NCBI GenBank assembly: GCA_030670165.1
Contig: DAOVCF010000001.1
Location: 1 to 36,030, forward strand
Origin: Candidatus Stahliibacteriota bacterium
GTDB lineage: Bacteria > Hydrothermota > Tepidihabitantia > B3-TA06
Length of the DNA: 36,030 bases
Direction of reading: 5' to 3'
Made by a program: the position numbers and the translations under genes. The stretch's first letter is position 1. Each line of letters begins with the position of its first letter. Below, one piece after another: positions 16,067-23,856 of this stretch. The notes under the pieces were generated by a model that was not told where the DNA came from, made no database searches, and saw only the letters and a list, made by a program, of their open reading frames with translations.

Positions 16067-16558
16067 ATGGCAAACGCCAGGGCGCGGTTGCGAACGAAGA
16101 GGATTTTCAACCTTATGATCATAGGCGCCGACCGCAGGACGCGCAACGCGTTCATTCAGTCACTCCTGGGCGAAAATAATATGGAGGAAGAAAATGGGCT
16201 CCCGCTGTTGAACTTCGGCAAGGTTAAGTCTGGATCTTACAGTGTCAACTTGTATGGGATTCCGTCGGACCCTCGCTTTGCTAAGATATGGCAGGCATTT
16301 GCCCCCAAGGTAGAAGGGATGATCCTTCTGGGCGGCGCCGGTTCCGAAAAAGATATAAGTAACCTGAACTACGCGCTTTCCCTCCTGCGCGAGGATGTAA
16401 AGGGCCCGGCAATACTGGTCAACACCGACCCTGTCCATTACGAAATCCCACTTGAAGAGAATATGCCGGACGTGAAGACGTTTACCTGTTTTCCTTCCGA
16501 CCGCATCAGGGCAGCGGGGATACTGAAGGATCTTCTTGCCGAACTTAACTGCCGTTAG
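16067..16558 (+). CDS. Degenerate small GTPase-like protein (COG2229/MglA-like fold)
   Basis: The ATG at 16067 has GGAGGAGG upstream; 163 residues. The pattern follows small Ras-like GTPases of the bacterial COG2229 kind. A beta-1 strand runs into a P-loop-like turn (MIIGADRRTRNAF, residues 18-29). Then come LLNFGKVKSGSYSVNLYGIPSDPRF, aligning with the FGTPGQERF switch-II region, a strand EGMILLGG, and a terminal ILVNTD aligning with NKxD. All key catalytic positions are changed: GKS/T of the P-loop is T25-R26-N27, the switch-II GQ is Ser-Asp, and NKxD is NTD. It therefore probably cannot bind or hydrolyse GTP normally and may be a pseudoGTPase scaffold. Two PATAN/roadblock-type proteins nearby support a signalling role. 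Confidence 0.68.
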   Translation: MANARARLRTKRIFNLMIIGADRRTRNAFIQSLLGENNMEEENGLPLLNFGKVKSGSYSVNLYGIPSDPRFAKIWQAFAPKVEGMILLGGAGSEKDISNLNYALSLLREDVKGPAILVNTDPVHYEIPLEENMPDVKTFTCFPSDRIRAAGILKDLLAELNCR

Positions 16559-16865
16559 CCATCGATATCAAGACACCAATCAGATCGAGGATTCTCCCGT
16601 GGTTGGAGTAGGTTTCCTTTCCCTCGGCAATCGAAATTGCCCACTCCCCTCAGTTCCCTCCAACCAGGTGAGAGGAATTAGTTAAGCGGCGTTGCACAGC
16701 AACGACGTAGGGTGGTAATCCCCCTTTAGTTCCCACTTAGTAAGAGGAATTCAGTGGGATCAAAGAAATCAAGAAATAGCAGCTTAGGCCTTAATATCCT
16801 CAATCCTAAAAGCCTGACTGTTCCACCATGTAGGTGTACTCGATCAACGAGCAAGTCCCTCTCGC
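16559..16865. other. Intergenic region with two repeat copies
   Basis: No gene with a plausible start and ribosome-binding site was found in the stretch 16559-16915. It holds two copies of an imperfect palindromic repeat (16651-16682 and 16727-16753) and, at its end, the promoter of the lipoprotein gene. Confidence 0.55.
16651..16753. repeat. Two copies of an imperfect palindromic repeat
   Basis: 16651-16682 and 16727-16753 share AGTTCCC followed after about 10 nt by AGAGGAATT and AGT. Within each copy AGTTCC can pair with GGAATT. They are separated by about 45 nt and occur in non-coding DNA. Confidence 0.5.
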
Positions 16866-16893
16866 TTGACAAACCTACCTGGAGTGGTATATT
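16866..16893 (+). promoter_or_regulatory. Promoter of the small lipoprotein gene
   Basis: TTGACA (16866-16871), 16-bp spacer, TATATT (16888-16893). The leader is about 16 nt and contains GGAGGGA. Confidence 0.8.
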
Positions 16894-16915
16894 GTTTCAA
16901 ATACTGGAGGGAGAC

Positions 16916-17257
16916 ATGAAAAGGTTCCTGCGGCTCTGTGCCGCGATCGTAGTGGTTTTCATCGCAGCAGGTTGCATGACAACCACGAAAACCCAACAGC
17001 CAGACCAGAATGACGTTCAAACGGGCTATCCTGGCAAGTGGGAACAGGCCACCCTTACAGAGGACGAGTTCGGATTCAAACTTATCGTCGTCCGGCAAAA
17101 CGACGAAAAGTGGGTTCTTGAATCAAAAACCACATGCTTCTGGACAAGGCAGCTGGTAGGCAGGACGGTATGGCTCAGATGGGGACCTGTGGAGTCGTTC
17201 CTTATGAACGATCAAGGTCAGATCTGCGAGTTCTGGACTGGGGAACGTATGGAGTAA
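16916..17257 (+). CDS. Small lipoprotein of unknown function
   Basis: The ATG at 16916 is chosen because GGAGGGA lies 5 nt upstream and the promoter lies between this ATG and the earlier in-frame starts. The product has 113 residues: a lipoprotein signal with lipobox IAAGC, a short polar linker (TTTKTQQPDQND), and a compact domain rich in Trp and beta-strand-like segments (KWVLESKTTCFW, GRTVWLRWGPVESF). I do not recognise the family. It sits between the GTPase-like gene and the ACT protein gene but has its own promoter. Confidence 0.75.
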   Translation: MKRFLRLCAAIVVVFIAAGCMTTTKTQQPDQNDVQTGYPGKWEQATLTEDEFGFKLIVVRQNDEKWVLESKTTCFWTRQLVGRTVWLRWGPVESFLMNDQGQICEFWTGERME

Positions 17258-17278
17258 GAAGACCCTCGTGTTTTGGCG

Positions 17279-17306
17279 TTGACAAGCCGAAGCAGCTCTA
17301 TATACT
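17279..17306 (+). promoter_or_regulatory. Promoter of the ACT-PATAN gene pair
   Basis: TTGACA (17279-17284), 16-bp spacer, TATACT (17301-17306). The predicted start near 17313 lies within or next to GGAGGA (17312-17317), giving a 9-nt leader to the ATG at 17322. Confidence 0.78.
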
Positions 17307-17321
17307 TGCATGGAGGAAGAT

Positions 17322-17792
17322 ATGACCGGACCGGTTGAGTTGATTGAAACCAAACGCCGCGTGGCAATGGTTATTGTCAAATCCGTCCCGGACAAACCCG
17401 GTATCGCGGGCGAACTCTTCTCGCAACTGGGTAAAGCAGGCTTCAACATAGAGATGATATCCGAAAGCAGTGTATCAGGTGGATCGGCTGAGGTTTCTTT
17501 CGCATTAAACGAATCGCAGGTAAAAGAGGCGGTGGCGCACCTCGAGAGCCTTGATGTTCTAAAGAGAAGCGAGTTCGTGATAGAAAAAGGAAGGGGTATC
17601 TTGACGGTTTACGGAAAGAATCTTGCGCACGAGCCGGGGATCGCTGGCAAGATATTCTCTATACTGGCCCAGGAAGCCATAAACATCGATATGATCAGCA
17701 CCTCATTTACCGCTATAAGCGTGCTCATAAAGGATTCTTACCTCACACCGGCCAGGAACCTTCTAAGCCGGGAGCTTGGATTGGATGCTTGA
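17322..17792 (+). CDS. Stand-alone tandem ACT-domain protein, aspartokinase regulatory-domain-like
   Basis: 156 residues. The ATG at 17322 has GGAGGA 4 nt upstream; an ATG at 17310 is in frame, but it lies at or before the predicted transcript start. Two ACT domains fill the protein: about 12-78 (VKSVPDKPGIAGELFSQLGKAG) and about 90-150 (EPGIAGKIFSILAQEAINID, then MISTSFTAISVLI). The spacing and the MISTS-type strand match the C-terminal regulatory half of aspartate kinase. No kinase domain is present or encoded next to it. It may bind an amino acid as a sensor and pass the signal to the PATAN protein, whose gene overlaps it by 8 bp; that is inference. A remnant of a split lysC is the alternative. 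Confidence 0.82.
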   Translation: MTGPVELIETKRRVAMVIVKSVPDKPGIAGELFSQLGKAGFNIEMISESSVSGGSAEVSFALNESQVKEAVAHLESLDVLKRSEFVIEKGRGILTVYGKNLAHEPGIAGKIFSILAQEAINIDMISTSFTAISVLIKDSYLTPARNLLSRELGLDA

Positions 17793-18768
17793 AGGCAAGA
17801 TAGAGCGACAAGGATTCCTGGATATAATCCAGCTTTTGACCATGAGCCGCAAAACAGGTCGGCTAGAGATCACGGGAGCCGCCGAAGGCTCGCTTTTCTT
17901 TTCTAAAGGGGAGTTGCTCGACTGCCGGATGGGCAAGCTAACAGGAGACGAAGCGTTTATAGAACTCTTCATCCTCGTCGCCGGCAACTTCGAGTTCCAC
18001 GAGGAAAAGATCCCGGTTGAGCAACGCATCAACAAGTCCTTAACCGACCTTCTCATGGCGGCCTCGAAGCAGGCGACACAGTGGGATGCCGCATGCAAAG
18101 AGCTGCCCTTCGAGGATGCGGCGCTGGTTCTTGCACCGGTGGACCCTAACTCCGAGAAGGAATTCAACTTCAATGCCCTGGAATGGGCCATAGCCTCCCA
18201 TATCAATGGACGCCGCTCATTTGCCGAGATCGCACGTCTGCTTGCACAATCCAAGACCAAGGTAGCCATAACCATAGCTGCACTGAAAAGCCAGGGGCTT
18301 ATCACAACCGAAGACGAAGGCTCTGCAATACTACGGACCGTCTTTCGTAAAACCGCTGAAGTGCTCTATCACCTGATAGATACTCGCCTCAAGTCTCGTG
18401 TAAAGGATCGCGTCTTGATCGAGTTCAACAAGTGGACGTTCTCCAAGGGATTTGATATACGACTGCTTGACGGCGCCGGGGTAATCAACAACATCCCTTA
18501 CGACATGCCGCTTGACGACAAGATTATAGCCTATAGGCAAGCGTTGGAACAGCTGTACGAAGCGGTCCAGGCCGGACTCAACCGTAATGAGCTGCAGGAT
18601 CATATGGCTGAACTCTACGAATACCTCAACGAAAACGAACGCAAGTGTGTGTCCGATTATGAGCTTAATAAGTTTATCCCAACCCGGGGAAAAAGAAGAA
18701 AGGAGGAGGCTAATTTTTGGGAAACCCCACCCGACTCCATGGGTCCAGATGGGATCATCACGAGATAA
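17785..18768 (+). CDS. PATAN/DUF4388-domain protein
   Basis: 327 residues. The ATG at 17785 is preferred over TTG at 17776 because MLEGKIERQGFLDIIQLLTM is the canonical start of the DUF4388 (PATAN) domain; GGGAG lies 10 nt upstream. Residues 1-100 form the DUF4388 domain (SRKTGRLEITGAAEGSLFFSKGELLDC). A middle winged-helix-like region follows (EWAIASHINGRRSFAEIARLLAQSK) and then an unassigned helical C-terminal part. PATAN domains occur in bacterial gliding, predation and chemotaxis-like signalling and are linked to roadblock/MglA GTPase systems. It overlaps the ACT gene by 8 bp, so the two are translationally coupled. Confidence 0.82.
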   Translation: MLEGKIERQGFLDIIQLLTMSRKTGRLEITGAAEGSLFFSKGELLDCRMGKLTGDEAFIELFILVAGNFEFHEEKIPVEQRINKSLTDLLMAASKQATQWDAACKELPFEDAALVLAPVDPNSEKEFNFNALEWAIASHINGRRSFAEIARLLAQSKTKVAITIAALKSQGLITTEDEGSAILRTVFRKTAEVLYHLIDTRLKSRVKDRVLIEFNKWTFSKGFDIRLLDGAGVINNIPYDMPLDDKIIAYRQALEQLYEAVQAGLNRNELQDHMAELYEYLNENERKCVSDYELNKFIPTRGKRRKEEANFWETPPDSMGPDGIITR

Positions 18769-18927
18769 TAACTAGAATTTAACCCCGGGCATAGATCGTA
18801 GATCTTAAAAATCAATCGCTTAGAAGCGTAGATCAGGAATTGAATCCATCCCCCATATGACTCCCCGCATGATGCACGCAACCCGCCAGTGCTGCATCGC
18901 AAGGCTGCACAAAACGCAGGCAGACCT

Positions 18928-19302
18928 CTACGCCTCAGGCAGCGCCGCTTTCAGCTTTTCCGCGTAGATCTTGCTTACGTAACGGGCAGCGCCAAGGTTC
19001 GAACCGCGAGGCACGCCTATCGCCAAAAACGCCTTGCCCTCATCATCAAGCTGTTTGGTGAGAAAGTGAGCATCCACCGTGGATAGAAGGTTGTCCACCA
19101 GCCTCCCTTTCTTTACCTCGTCAACGATCCTTGAGATACTGCGCATGACATCGGTTAGCACCGCGCTCGTGAGCTCAACGTTCTCGCCGCCCTCTCGGGT
19201 CTTGCAGGCAAGCACCAACCCATCATCGCCGACAACGCATATCGAAAACGCCTCCCCGAGCCACTCGGCTATCTCCTCAAGATACTTCTGCAACTCACGC
19301 AT
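18928..19302 (-). CDS. Roadblock/LC7-domain protein (MglB-like)
   Basis: 124 residues. The fold is read from the opening helix (MRELQKYLEEIAEWLGEAFSICVV), the strand-turn GDDGLVLA and the middle helix plus VDAHFLTKQLDDEGKAFLAIGVPRGSNLG. This is the roadblock/LC7 pattern that acts on small GTPases, as MglB does as a GAP for MglA. It is convergent with the ACT-PATAN genes and has its own promoter at 19333-19360. AGGAGG lies before the ATG. The only small-GTPase-like partner in the window, at 16067-16558, has lost its catalytic residues, so a distant active GTPase or a non-catalytic complex is needed. Confidence 0.85.
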   Translation of the reverse strand: MRELQKYLEEIAEWLGEAFSICVVGDDGLVLACKTREGGENVELTSAVLTDVMRSISRIVDEVKKGRLVDNLLSTVDAHFLTKQLDDEGKAFLAIGVPRGSNLGAARYVSKIYAEKLKAALPEA

Positions 19303-19332
19303 CAGGTGCCTCCTTAATCTCTTTTAGACTCA

Positions 19333-19360
19333 ATCCTAATGATGGATTTGGCAATGTCAA
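19333..19360 (-). promoter_or_regulatory. Promoter of the roadblock gene
   Basis: TTGACA (19360-19355), 16-bp spacer, TAGGAT (19338-19333). The predicted start near 19326 gives a 24-nt leader. Confidence 0.65.
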
Positions 19361-19374
19361 GAAATCCGAAATAC

Positions 19375-19403
19375 TTGACAGATTCCCTTTCTGCGGTTAA
19401 AGT
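19375..19403 (+). promoter_or_regulatory. Promoter of the ASPIC/FG-GAP protein gene
   Basis: TTGACA (19375-19380), 17-bp spacer, TAAAGT (19398-19403). The leader of about 36 nt contains AAGGAGGA. Confidence 0.6.
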
Positions 19404-19445
19404 TTGTGAATTAACACGTCAATTCTCGATTGATAAGGAGGAACC

Positions 19446-21263
19446 ATGAGAGGTCTGATTATTCTGGGCGTTTTAGCCTTGAGTGTTCCGGCTGCGGCCG
19501 AGATTCACTTCACCGAGGTGGATGTTGCTACCTTAGGCATAGACGAGATTGCCGGCTCGCCGAGCTTTGTTGATTACAACTCCGACGGCATCCTGGACTT
19601 CTGGGCCGGATACGCCTACATCAACGACGGCTCCGGAAACTTCAGCAAGCTGTCTGAAAGCCGCTGGGGCGGCGGTCGTGTGGTCTGTTTCGGCGACTAC
19701 GACAACGACGGCTACCCGGATATACTGACCACACGACGTATCTCCGTAAGTGACTCACTGGATACGTGTTTTATCCTCCTGTACCGCAACCAGGGGCCGC
19801 CGGATTACGGTGTTGAGGACGTAAGCATTGCTGCAGGACTCACAGACACGATCCTGAACCGCGATCTGGTGGACGTTGCCTGGCTTGACTACGACTCGGA
19901 CGGCTGGCTGGACTTCTACGTCTCAAGCTACGAATTCCCGGTCAACTCCGCCGTTGGACACCCGGATTACCTTTATCACAACCAAGGCGACGGAACGTTC
20001 AGTGACGTTTCCGTGCAAGCTGGAGTGACCATCCGGACTCTATGTTCAAGGGGAATAAGCGTTGGAGACTTCGACAACGACGGTAAGGTGGATATCTTCG
20101 TATCCGTGTATCGGCTTCAGCGAAACCTTCTTTGGCAGAACCAAGGCGACGGAACGTTCACTGACGTGGCCGATGAGAAAGGCGTAATCGGTGAGGGTTC
20201 TCTCATCTACAAGGGGCACAACATCGGTGCGTGCTGGGGCGACTACAACAACGACGGGTATCTGGATCTATTTACCCCGATCACCCACCACCCCGGCTAC
20301 CCTGGCGATTCAACCAACCATCTGTGGGCCAACGACGGCCCGCCCGGCTGGACGTTCACCGACTACATCTGGGAAAGCGGTATCATCAACGCGGAGATTG
20401 GTTCGGCCCCTTCCTGGGCAGACTACGACTCGGATGGCGATCTTGACCTTTACTGGGTGAATCTCTATGGAACCCCGGGCCAGCAGGGCTGGCTTTACCG
20501 CAACGACGGTGACAACCAGTTCACCGACGTATCGGTGGCTACAGTTATTAAGACGTGGGGTGGCACGAGTTACTCATTGTGGGGTGACATCAACGGCGAC
20601 GGATTCCTTGACGTATACCTGTCTTACTCAGACCATAACAGCATCTACATCTCCGATGCCTCAAACGGCAACCACCGGCTCGTGTTGAATCTTAAAGGGA
20701 TAAAATCCCCCCAGAGATTAGACGACACCACGAGCAACGTCTCCGCGATAGGTGCCCGGATTACCGTATGGGCGGGCGATCTCATGGTAATGCGCGAGCT
20801 GGCGCCTTCGGCAGGCAACGGATACGGCTCGCCGTTCAATCACTTCCTTCACTTCGGGCTGGGCGCACATGAGGAGATAGACTCCGTTGTAATCCGCTGG
20901 CCTTCAGGACTTGTTGAACGCTACAACTCTATTCCTGTAGATACCACCCTTACAATTACCGAGTATAGCGGCGTGGAAATTGGGGAATCCGGCAAACAGA
21001 GCCCCTCGATAACGGCATTTACCACCGACGTCATCTTCTTCCGCGATCAAGTGAGGTTCAGCGCCACGATTCCCGAAGGTGAAAACGCACGGATCGGCAT
21101 CTTTGACGCCACAGGCCGCATGGTCGCGGTGCTTAAACCTGAAATCAAGGATGATATCTGTGAAGCTGCATGGCGGCCGGGAGAGCTGGTTCCGGCAGGC
21201 GTCTACTTAGCCCGGCTCCTGGGAACCAATGCCGAATCTGTAAAGATCATCTATGTCAGGTGA
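19446..21263 (+). CDS. Secreted FG-GAP/VCBS-repeat protein with ASPIC/UnbV domain and C-terminal sorting-like domain
   Basis: 605 residues. A Sec signal peptide (MRGLIILGVLALSVPAAAE) is followed by about seven FG-GAP/VCBS repeats with Ca-binding D-x-D-x-D-G loops, for example DYNSDGILDFW, DYDNDGYPDI, DFDNDGKVDIF and DINGDGFLDVY. Then comes an ASPIC/UnbV domain (IGARITVWAGDLMVMRELA ... DSVVIRWPSG). The C terminus (ARIGIFDATGRMVAVL ... AGVYLARLLG) looks like the FlgD-Ig/type IX sorting domains used for surface export in Bacteroidetes and related candidate phyla. It is probably a cell-surface or secreted protein. AAGGAGGA lies before the ATG at 19446. Confidence 0.88.
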   Translation: MRGLIILGVLALSVPAAAEIHFTEVDVATLGIDEIAGSPSFVDYNSDGILDFWAGYAYINDGSGNFSKLSESRWGGGRVVCFGDYDNDGYPDILTTRRISVSDSLDTCFILLYRNQGPPDYGVEDVSIAAGLTDTILNRDLVDVAWLDYDSDGWLDFYVSSYEFPVNSAVGHPDYLYHNQGDGTFSDVSVQAGVTIRTLCSRGISVGDFDNDGKVDIFVSVYRLQRNLLWQNQGDGTFTDVADEKGVIGEGSLIYKGHNIGACWGDYNNDGYLDLFTPITHHPGYPGDSTNHLWANDGPPGWTFTDYIWESGIINAEIGSAPSWADYDSDGDLDLYWVNLYGTPGQQGWLYRNDGDNQFTDVSVATVIKTWGGTSYSLWGDINGDGFLDVYLSYSDHNSIYISDASNGNHRLVLNLKGIKSPQRLDDTTSNVSAIGARITVWAGDLMVMRELAPSAGNGYGSPFNHFLHFGLGAHEEIDSVVIRWPSGLVERYNSIPVDTTLTITEYSGVEIGESGKQSPSITAFTTDVIFFRDQVRFSATIPEGENARIGIFDATGRMVAVLKPEIKDDICEAAWRPGELVPAGVYLARLLGTNAESVKIIYVR

Positions 21264-21285
21264 TCCTTAAAGGGATTCAACCCCC

Positions 21286-21312
21286 GGGGAGATCGAACGA
21301 TCTCCCCCTTCT
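21286..21312. terminator. Bidirectional terminator between convergent genes
   Basis: GGGGAGATCG (21286-21295) and CGATCTCCCC (21297-21306 or so) form a near-perfect hairpin followed by a T-rich stretch CTTCTGTTT. It separates the convergent ASPIC protein and SppA genes. Confidence 0.78.
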
Positions 21313-21338
21313 GTTTATCTCAGAATCCAAAGCGGACT

Positions 21339-23684
21339 CTAACGTATAGGCACCTCGATCTGGTAGGGCATGAGGTAGAGAAGGTTCTCGGAGAGCCATG
21401 AAGGGAGCATCTTAAGATTAAGAATCGAGGTTTCGCCCAAGACCTCCTCAATGTCGATCATGGGTTCGGGCTTGGGATAGATGACCACCTGCACATCCTC
21501 TGGGAGATCGGCCATCTTGCGCGCTTCTTCTAAAGCGTCCATGAGACCGCCAACCTCGTCTGCAAGACCGACTTTAACGCCATCAGGGCCTGACCAGATT
21601 CGTCCGCGTGCCACCGAATCTACCTCATCGAAGGTCATGTCCCGGCCTTCGGCAACGCGGCCCACGAACTCGGCATAGCCTTCGTTCATCATCTGTTGCA
21701 TGAGGCGGGCTTCGGCTTCGTCAAACGGACGGTCGGGACTGAACATGTCGGCGTGAGGGTAGAGTTTTATGGTTTCACGGTTGATGCCCAGCTTCTCGTT
21801 CAAACCCTTGGTCACGAACTTGCCGCCCAGGATGCCTATGGAGCCGGTAACCGTTGTCGCGTCGGCAAAGATCTTATCAGCCGGAGCGGCGATGTAGTAG
21901 CCGCCTGAGCCAACCACGCCGGCCATGGACACTATGACCGGCTTTTCCGCGGCAAGATCGGCAAGGGCTCGGTTAATGATCTCGGACGCCAACGCCGAAC
22001 CGCCGCCAGAGTTGATGCGGAACACCACCGCCTTGATTTGCTTATCGTCCTTCACCTTCTCGAGAACCTCAGACATCGTGGTTGATCCCATGTACTTGCC
22101 GCCTATCAACGGGATAGGTATTGGACTGTCTGAACTCTTACCGGTGACGATGCTGCCCTCGGCAACTACGATGGCCACCTTGCCCCGCTTGAGGAGATCA
22201 ATCTGCTCTTCCTCCCCGATCCACGAACGAGGCACCTCATTCGGCTTCTTGTTGAGCTTTGCCAGCTTGATGCGTTCAGCCTTTTCACCAAACTCTTCCT
22301 TGATGATGCTATCGAGATTCAAAGCAAGGCCTAAATCATCCACCAGACCGAGCATCTTGGCGGTGTCTCCAGAGACCATGATACGCTCGTTCATGAACTT
22401 CTCGAACTCGACGCGAGAGATATCCCTGTCGCGTTCGATCGCACCCAGCATCTCATCGTACAGTGAAGCAAGGTAGGCCTCAAGCTGTTCCTTATCCTCA
22501 TCCGAGGGCTGGGAAAACTCAAATAGCTCATAGGCAGATTTGTACTCACCTACCCGGTAGAAATCGGGTTCTATACCCAGCTTGTCCAGAGTTCCCTTGA
22601 CGTGCAGGGTTCGTGCGTACATGCCGACAAATGATACCTCTCCGGTAGGAACCATCCATATCTTATCTGCCACAGATGCGAGATAGTATGAACCGATGCC
22701 GTAGCCTTCTGCAAAGGCCACGATCTTGAGCCCGTCCTCTCTCAGTTGAGCCAGTTCTGCTCGGATCTCCTCTGCCTGATAGATGGAGAAGCTGGCGCCG
22801 CGAAAGTCGAGAAGGATGCCCTTTACGTCCTTGCGCTCGCCCAGATCACGTAGCTCGCGCAGCAAGTCGTAGAAGGTCTTGGATTTCCGCATAGAGAAGG
22901 AGATGAAGGCGAATTTGATACCTGAGGGCGAAGGTTCCTCAGGCCGACCCTTGGGCACCCAGGCCACGACCTTGGGTCCGGGCTTCTTTAATCGGATGCC
23001 GGGATAGCGGGGGAAGGAAAATCCGAGGTTGATGCCCAAAGCGCCATCCGAGTTGTAGGTTGCTCCAAGCTTGACGTAAGTAAGACCGAACTCGGCACCA
23101 GCCATCCAGGAAAGCCCTTCTTCGCCGTTAAGCGGTTGTGTAACAGTGCCGGAGAGAAGAATACCCGAAATCGGTTCGACCCCTAATCCCACCTTCAGAT
23201 CATCGAAACCACCACGGTAGGAGAGGTCGCTGAATAGGGTAACCCGATCGGTGAAGGGGCGAACGCCCAGGCCGATCGTCGTACCCAAAGTATCACCTGT
23301 TCGGAGCATCCCACCTAATGCAAGCCAGTTCAAAGGGTTAGACTGAGCGCCGAAGTTCCAGAACTTCTGTTCTCCCCAGTTGTAAGCTCCGCCCAGACGA
23401 AAGCGTTTTCCTAAAGGCAATGCCAGGCCAGCCGACCACACACCCGTAACACCGGTGGAATCGCCCCTACGGTAGCCAAATCCTGCGGCACCAGCACTGA
23501 GACCAAATCGAAGGTTCGGGTTATCCACGAATAGACTGAATCCGCTCTGAAGCTCTACACCCTCTGAGTGCAGCCCAAGACCTGCAGGATTCGTCCAGAT
23601 AGCGTCCGAGCGCTCGACGAAGCTAACCGATGAGGAACTGAAGAATCCCAACCCTGCTGCTAAAAGAATTAACGCCTGTGACAT
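21339..23684 (-). CDS. sppA: SppA-type signal peptide peptidase fused to an N-terminal beta-barrel-like domain
   Basis: 781 residues, longer than a typical long-form SppA of about 600. From about 260 onward it has the two-domain long SppA arrangement, with catalytic Lys382 in GEYKSAYE and nucleophile Ser593 in GVVGSGGYYIAAP. Residues 1 to about 240 form a Gly- and aromatic-rich, alternating beta pattern (VERSDAIWTNPAGLGL, GFGYRRGDS, LGGAYNWGEQKFW) like the PorV/outer-membrane-barrel family, with no clear loss of frame between the parts. Family knowledge: SppA degrades cleaved signal peptides at the membrane. The added domain suggests the protease is tied to the outer membrane or to a secretion assembly. 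CGGAGG precedes the ATG at 23684. Confidence 0.88.
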   Translation of the reverse strand: MSQALILLAAGLGFFSSSSVSFVERSDAIWTNPAGLGLHSEGVELQSGFSLFVDNPNLRFGLSAGAAGFGYRRGDSTGVTGVWSAGLALPLGKRFRLGGAYNWGEQKFWNFGAQSNPLNWLALGGMLRTGDTLGTTIGLGVRPFTDRVTLFSDLSYRGGFDDLKVGLGVEPISGILLSGTVTQPLNGEEGLSWMAGAEFGLTYVKLGATYNSDGALGINLGFSFPRYPGIRLKKPGPKVVAWVPKGRPEEPSPSGIKFAFISFSMRKSKTFYDLLRELRDLGERKDVKGILLDFRGASFSIYQAEEIRAELAQLREDGLKIVAFAEGYGIGSYYLASVADKIWMVPTGEVSFVGMYARTLHVKGTLDKLGIEPDFYRVGEYKSAYELFEFSQPSDEDKEQLEAYLASLYDEMLGAIERDRDISRVEFEKFMNERIMVSGDTAKMLGLVDDLGLALNLDSIIKEEFGEKAERIKLAKLNKKPNEVPRSWIGEEEQIDLLKRGKVAIVVAEGSIVTGKSSDSPIPIPLIGGKYMGSTTMSEVLEKVKDDKQIKAVVFRINSGGGSALASEIINRALADLAAEKPVIVSMAGVVGSGGYYIAAPADKIFADATTVTGSIGILGGKFVTKGLNEKLGINRETIKLYPHADMFSPDRPFDEAEARLMQQMMNEGYAEFVGRVAEGRDMTFDEVDSVARGRIWSGPDGVKVGLADEVGGLMDALEEARKMADLPEDVQVVIYPKPEPMIDIEEVLGETSILNLKMLPSWLSENLLYLMPYQIEVPIR

Positions 23685-23807
23685 AGATCCTCCGAATCTT
23701 TGGTTGTTCGTTTCCCTACTCTAGAAGACGAACCGCACGGGGCGATGTTTCATAATCTAGATGCAAAGGTGGGGTTAGCAGACTCCGGGAACGACACATT
23801 TAACCCC

Positions 23808-23835
23808 TTGACAAACGCACATTTTTACCTATGAT
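23808..23835 (+). promoter_or_regulatory. Promoter of the 23857 lipoprotein gene
   Basis: TTGACA (23808-23813), 16-bp spacer, TATGAT (23830-23835). The predicted start at 23842 coincides with an in-frame ATG; AAGGAGG follows directly and serves the ATG at 23857. Confidence 0.78.
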
Positions 23836-23856
23836 TAAGTTATGAAGGAGGATGAT

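Noticed and set aside
16754..16915. N-terminal extension of the 16916 lipoprotein
   Set aside because: It lies upstream of the promoter and ribosome-binding site, and the lipoprotein signal begins at 16916.
18769..18927. Possible RNA gene between the PATAN and roadblock genes
   Set aside because: No cloverleaf, no promoter and no T-run terminator could be recognised.
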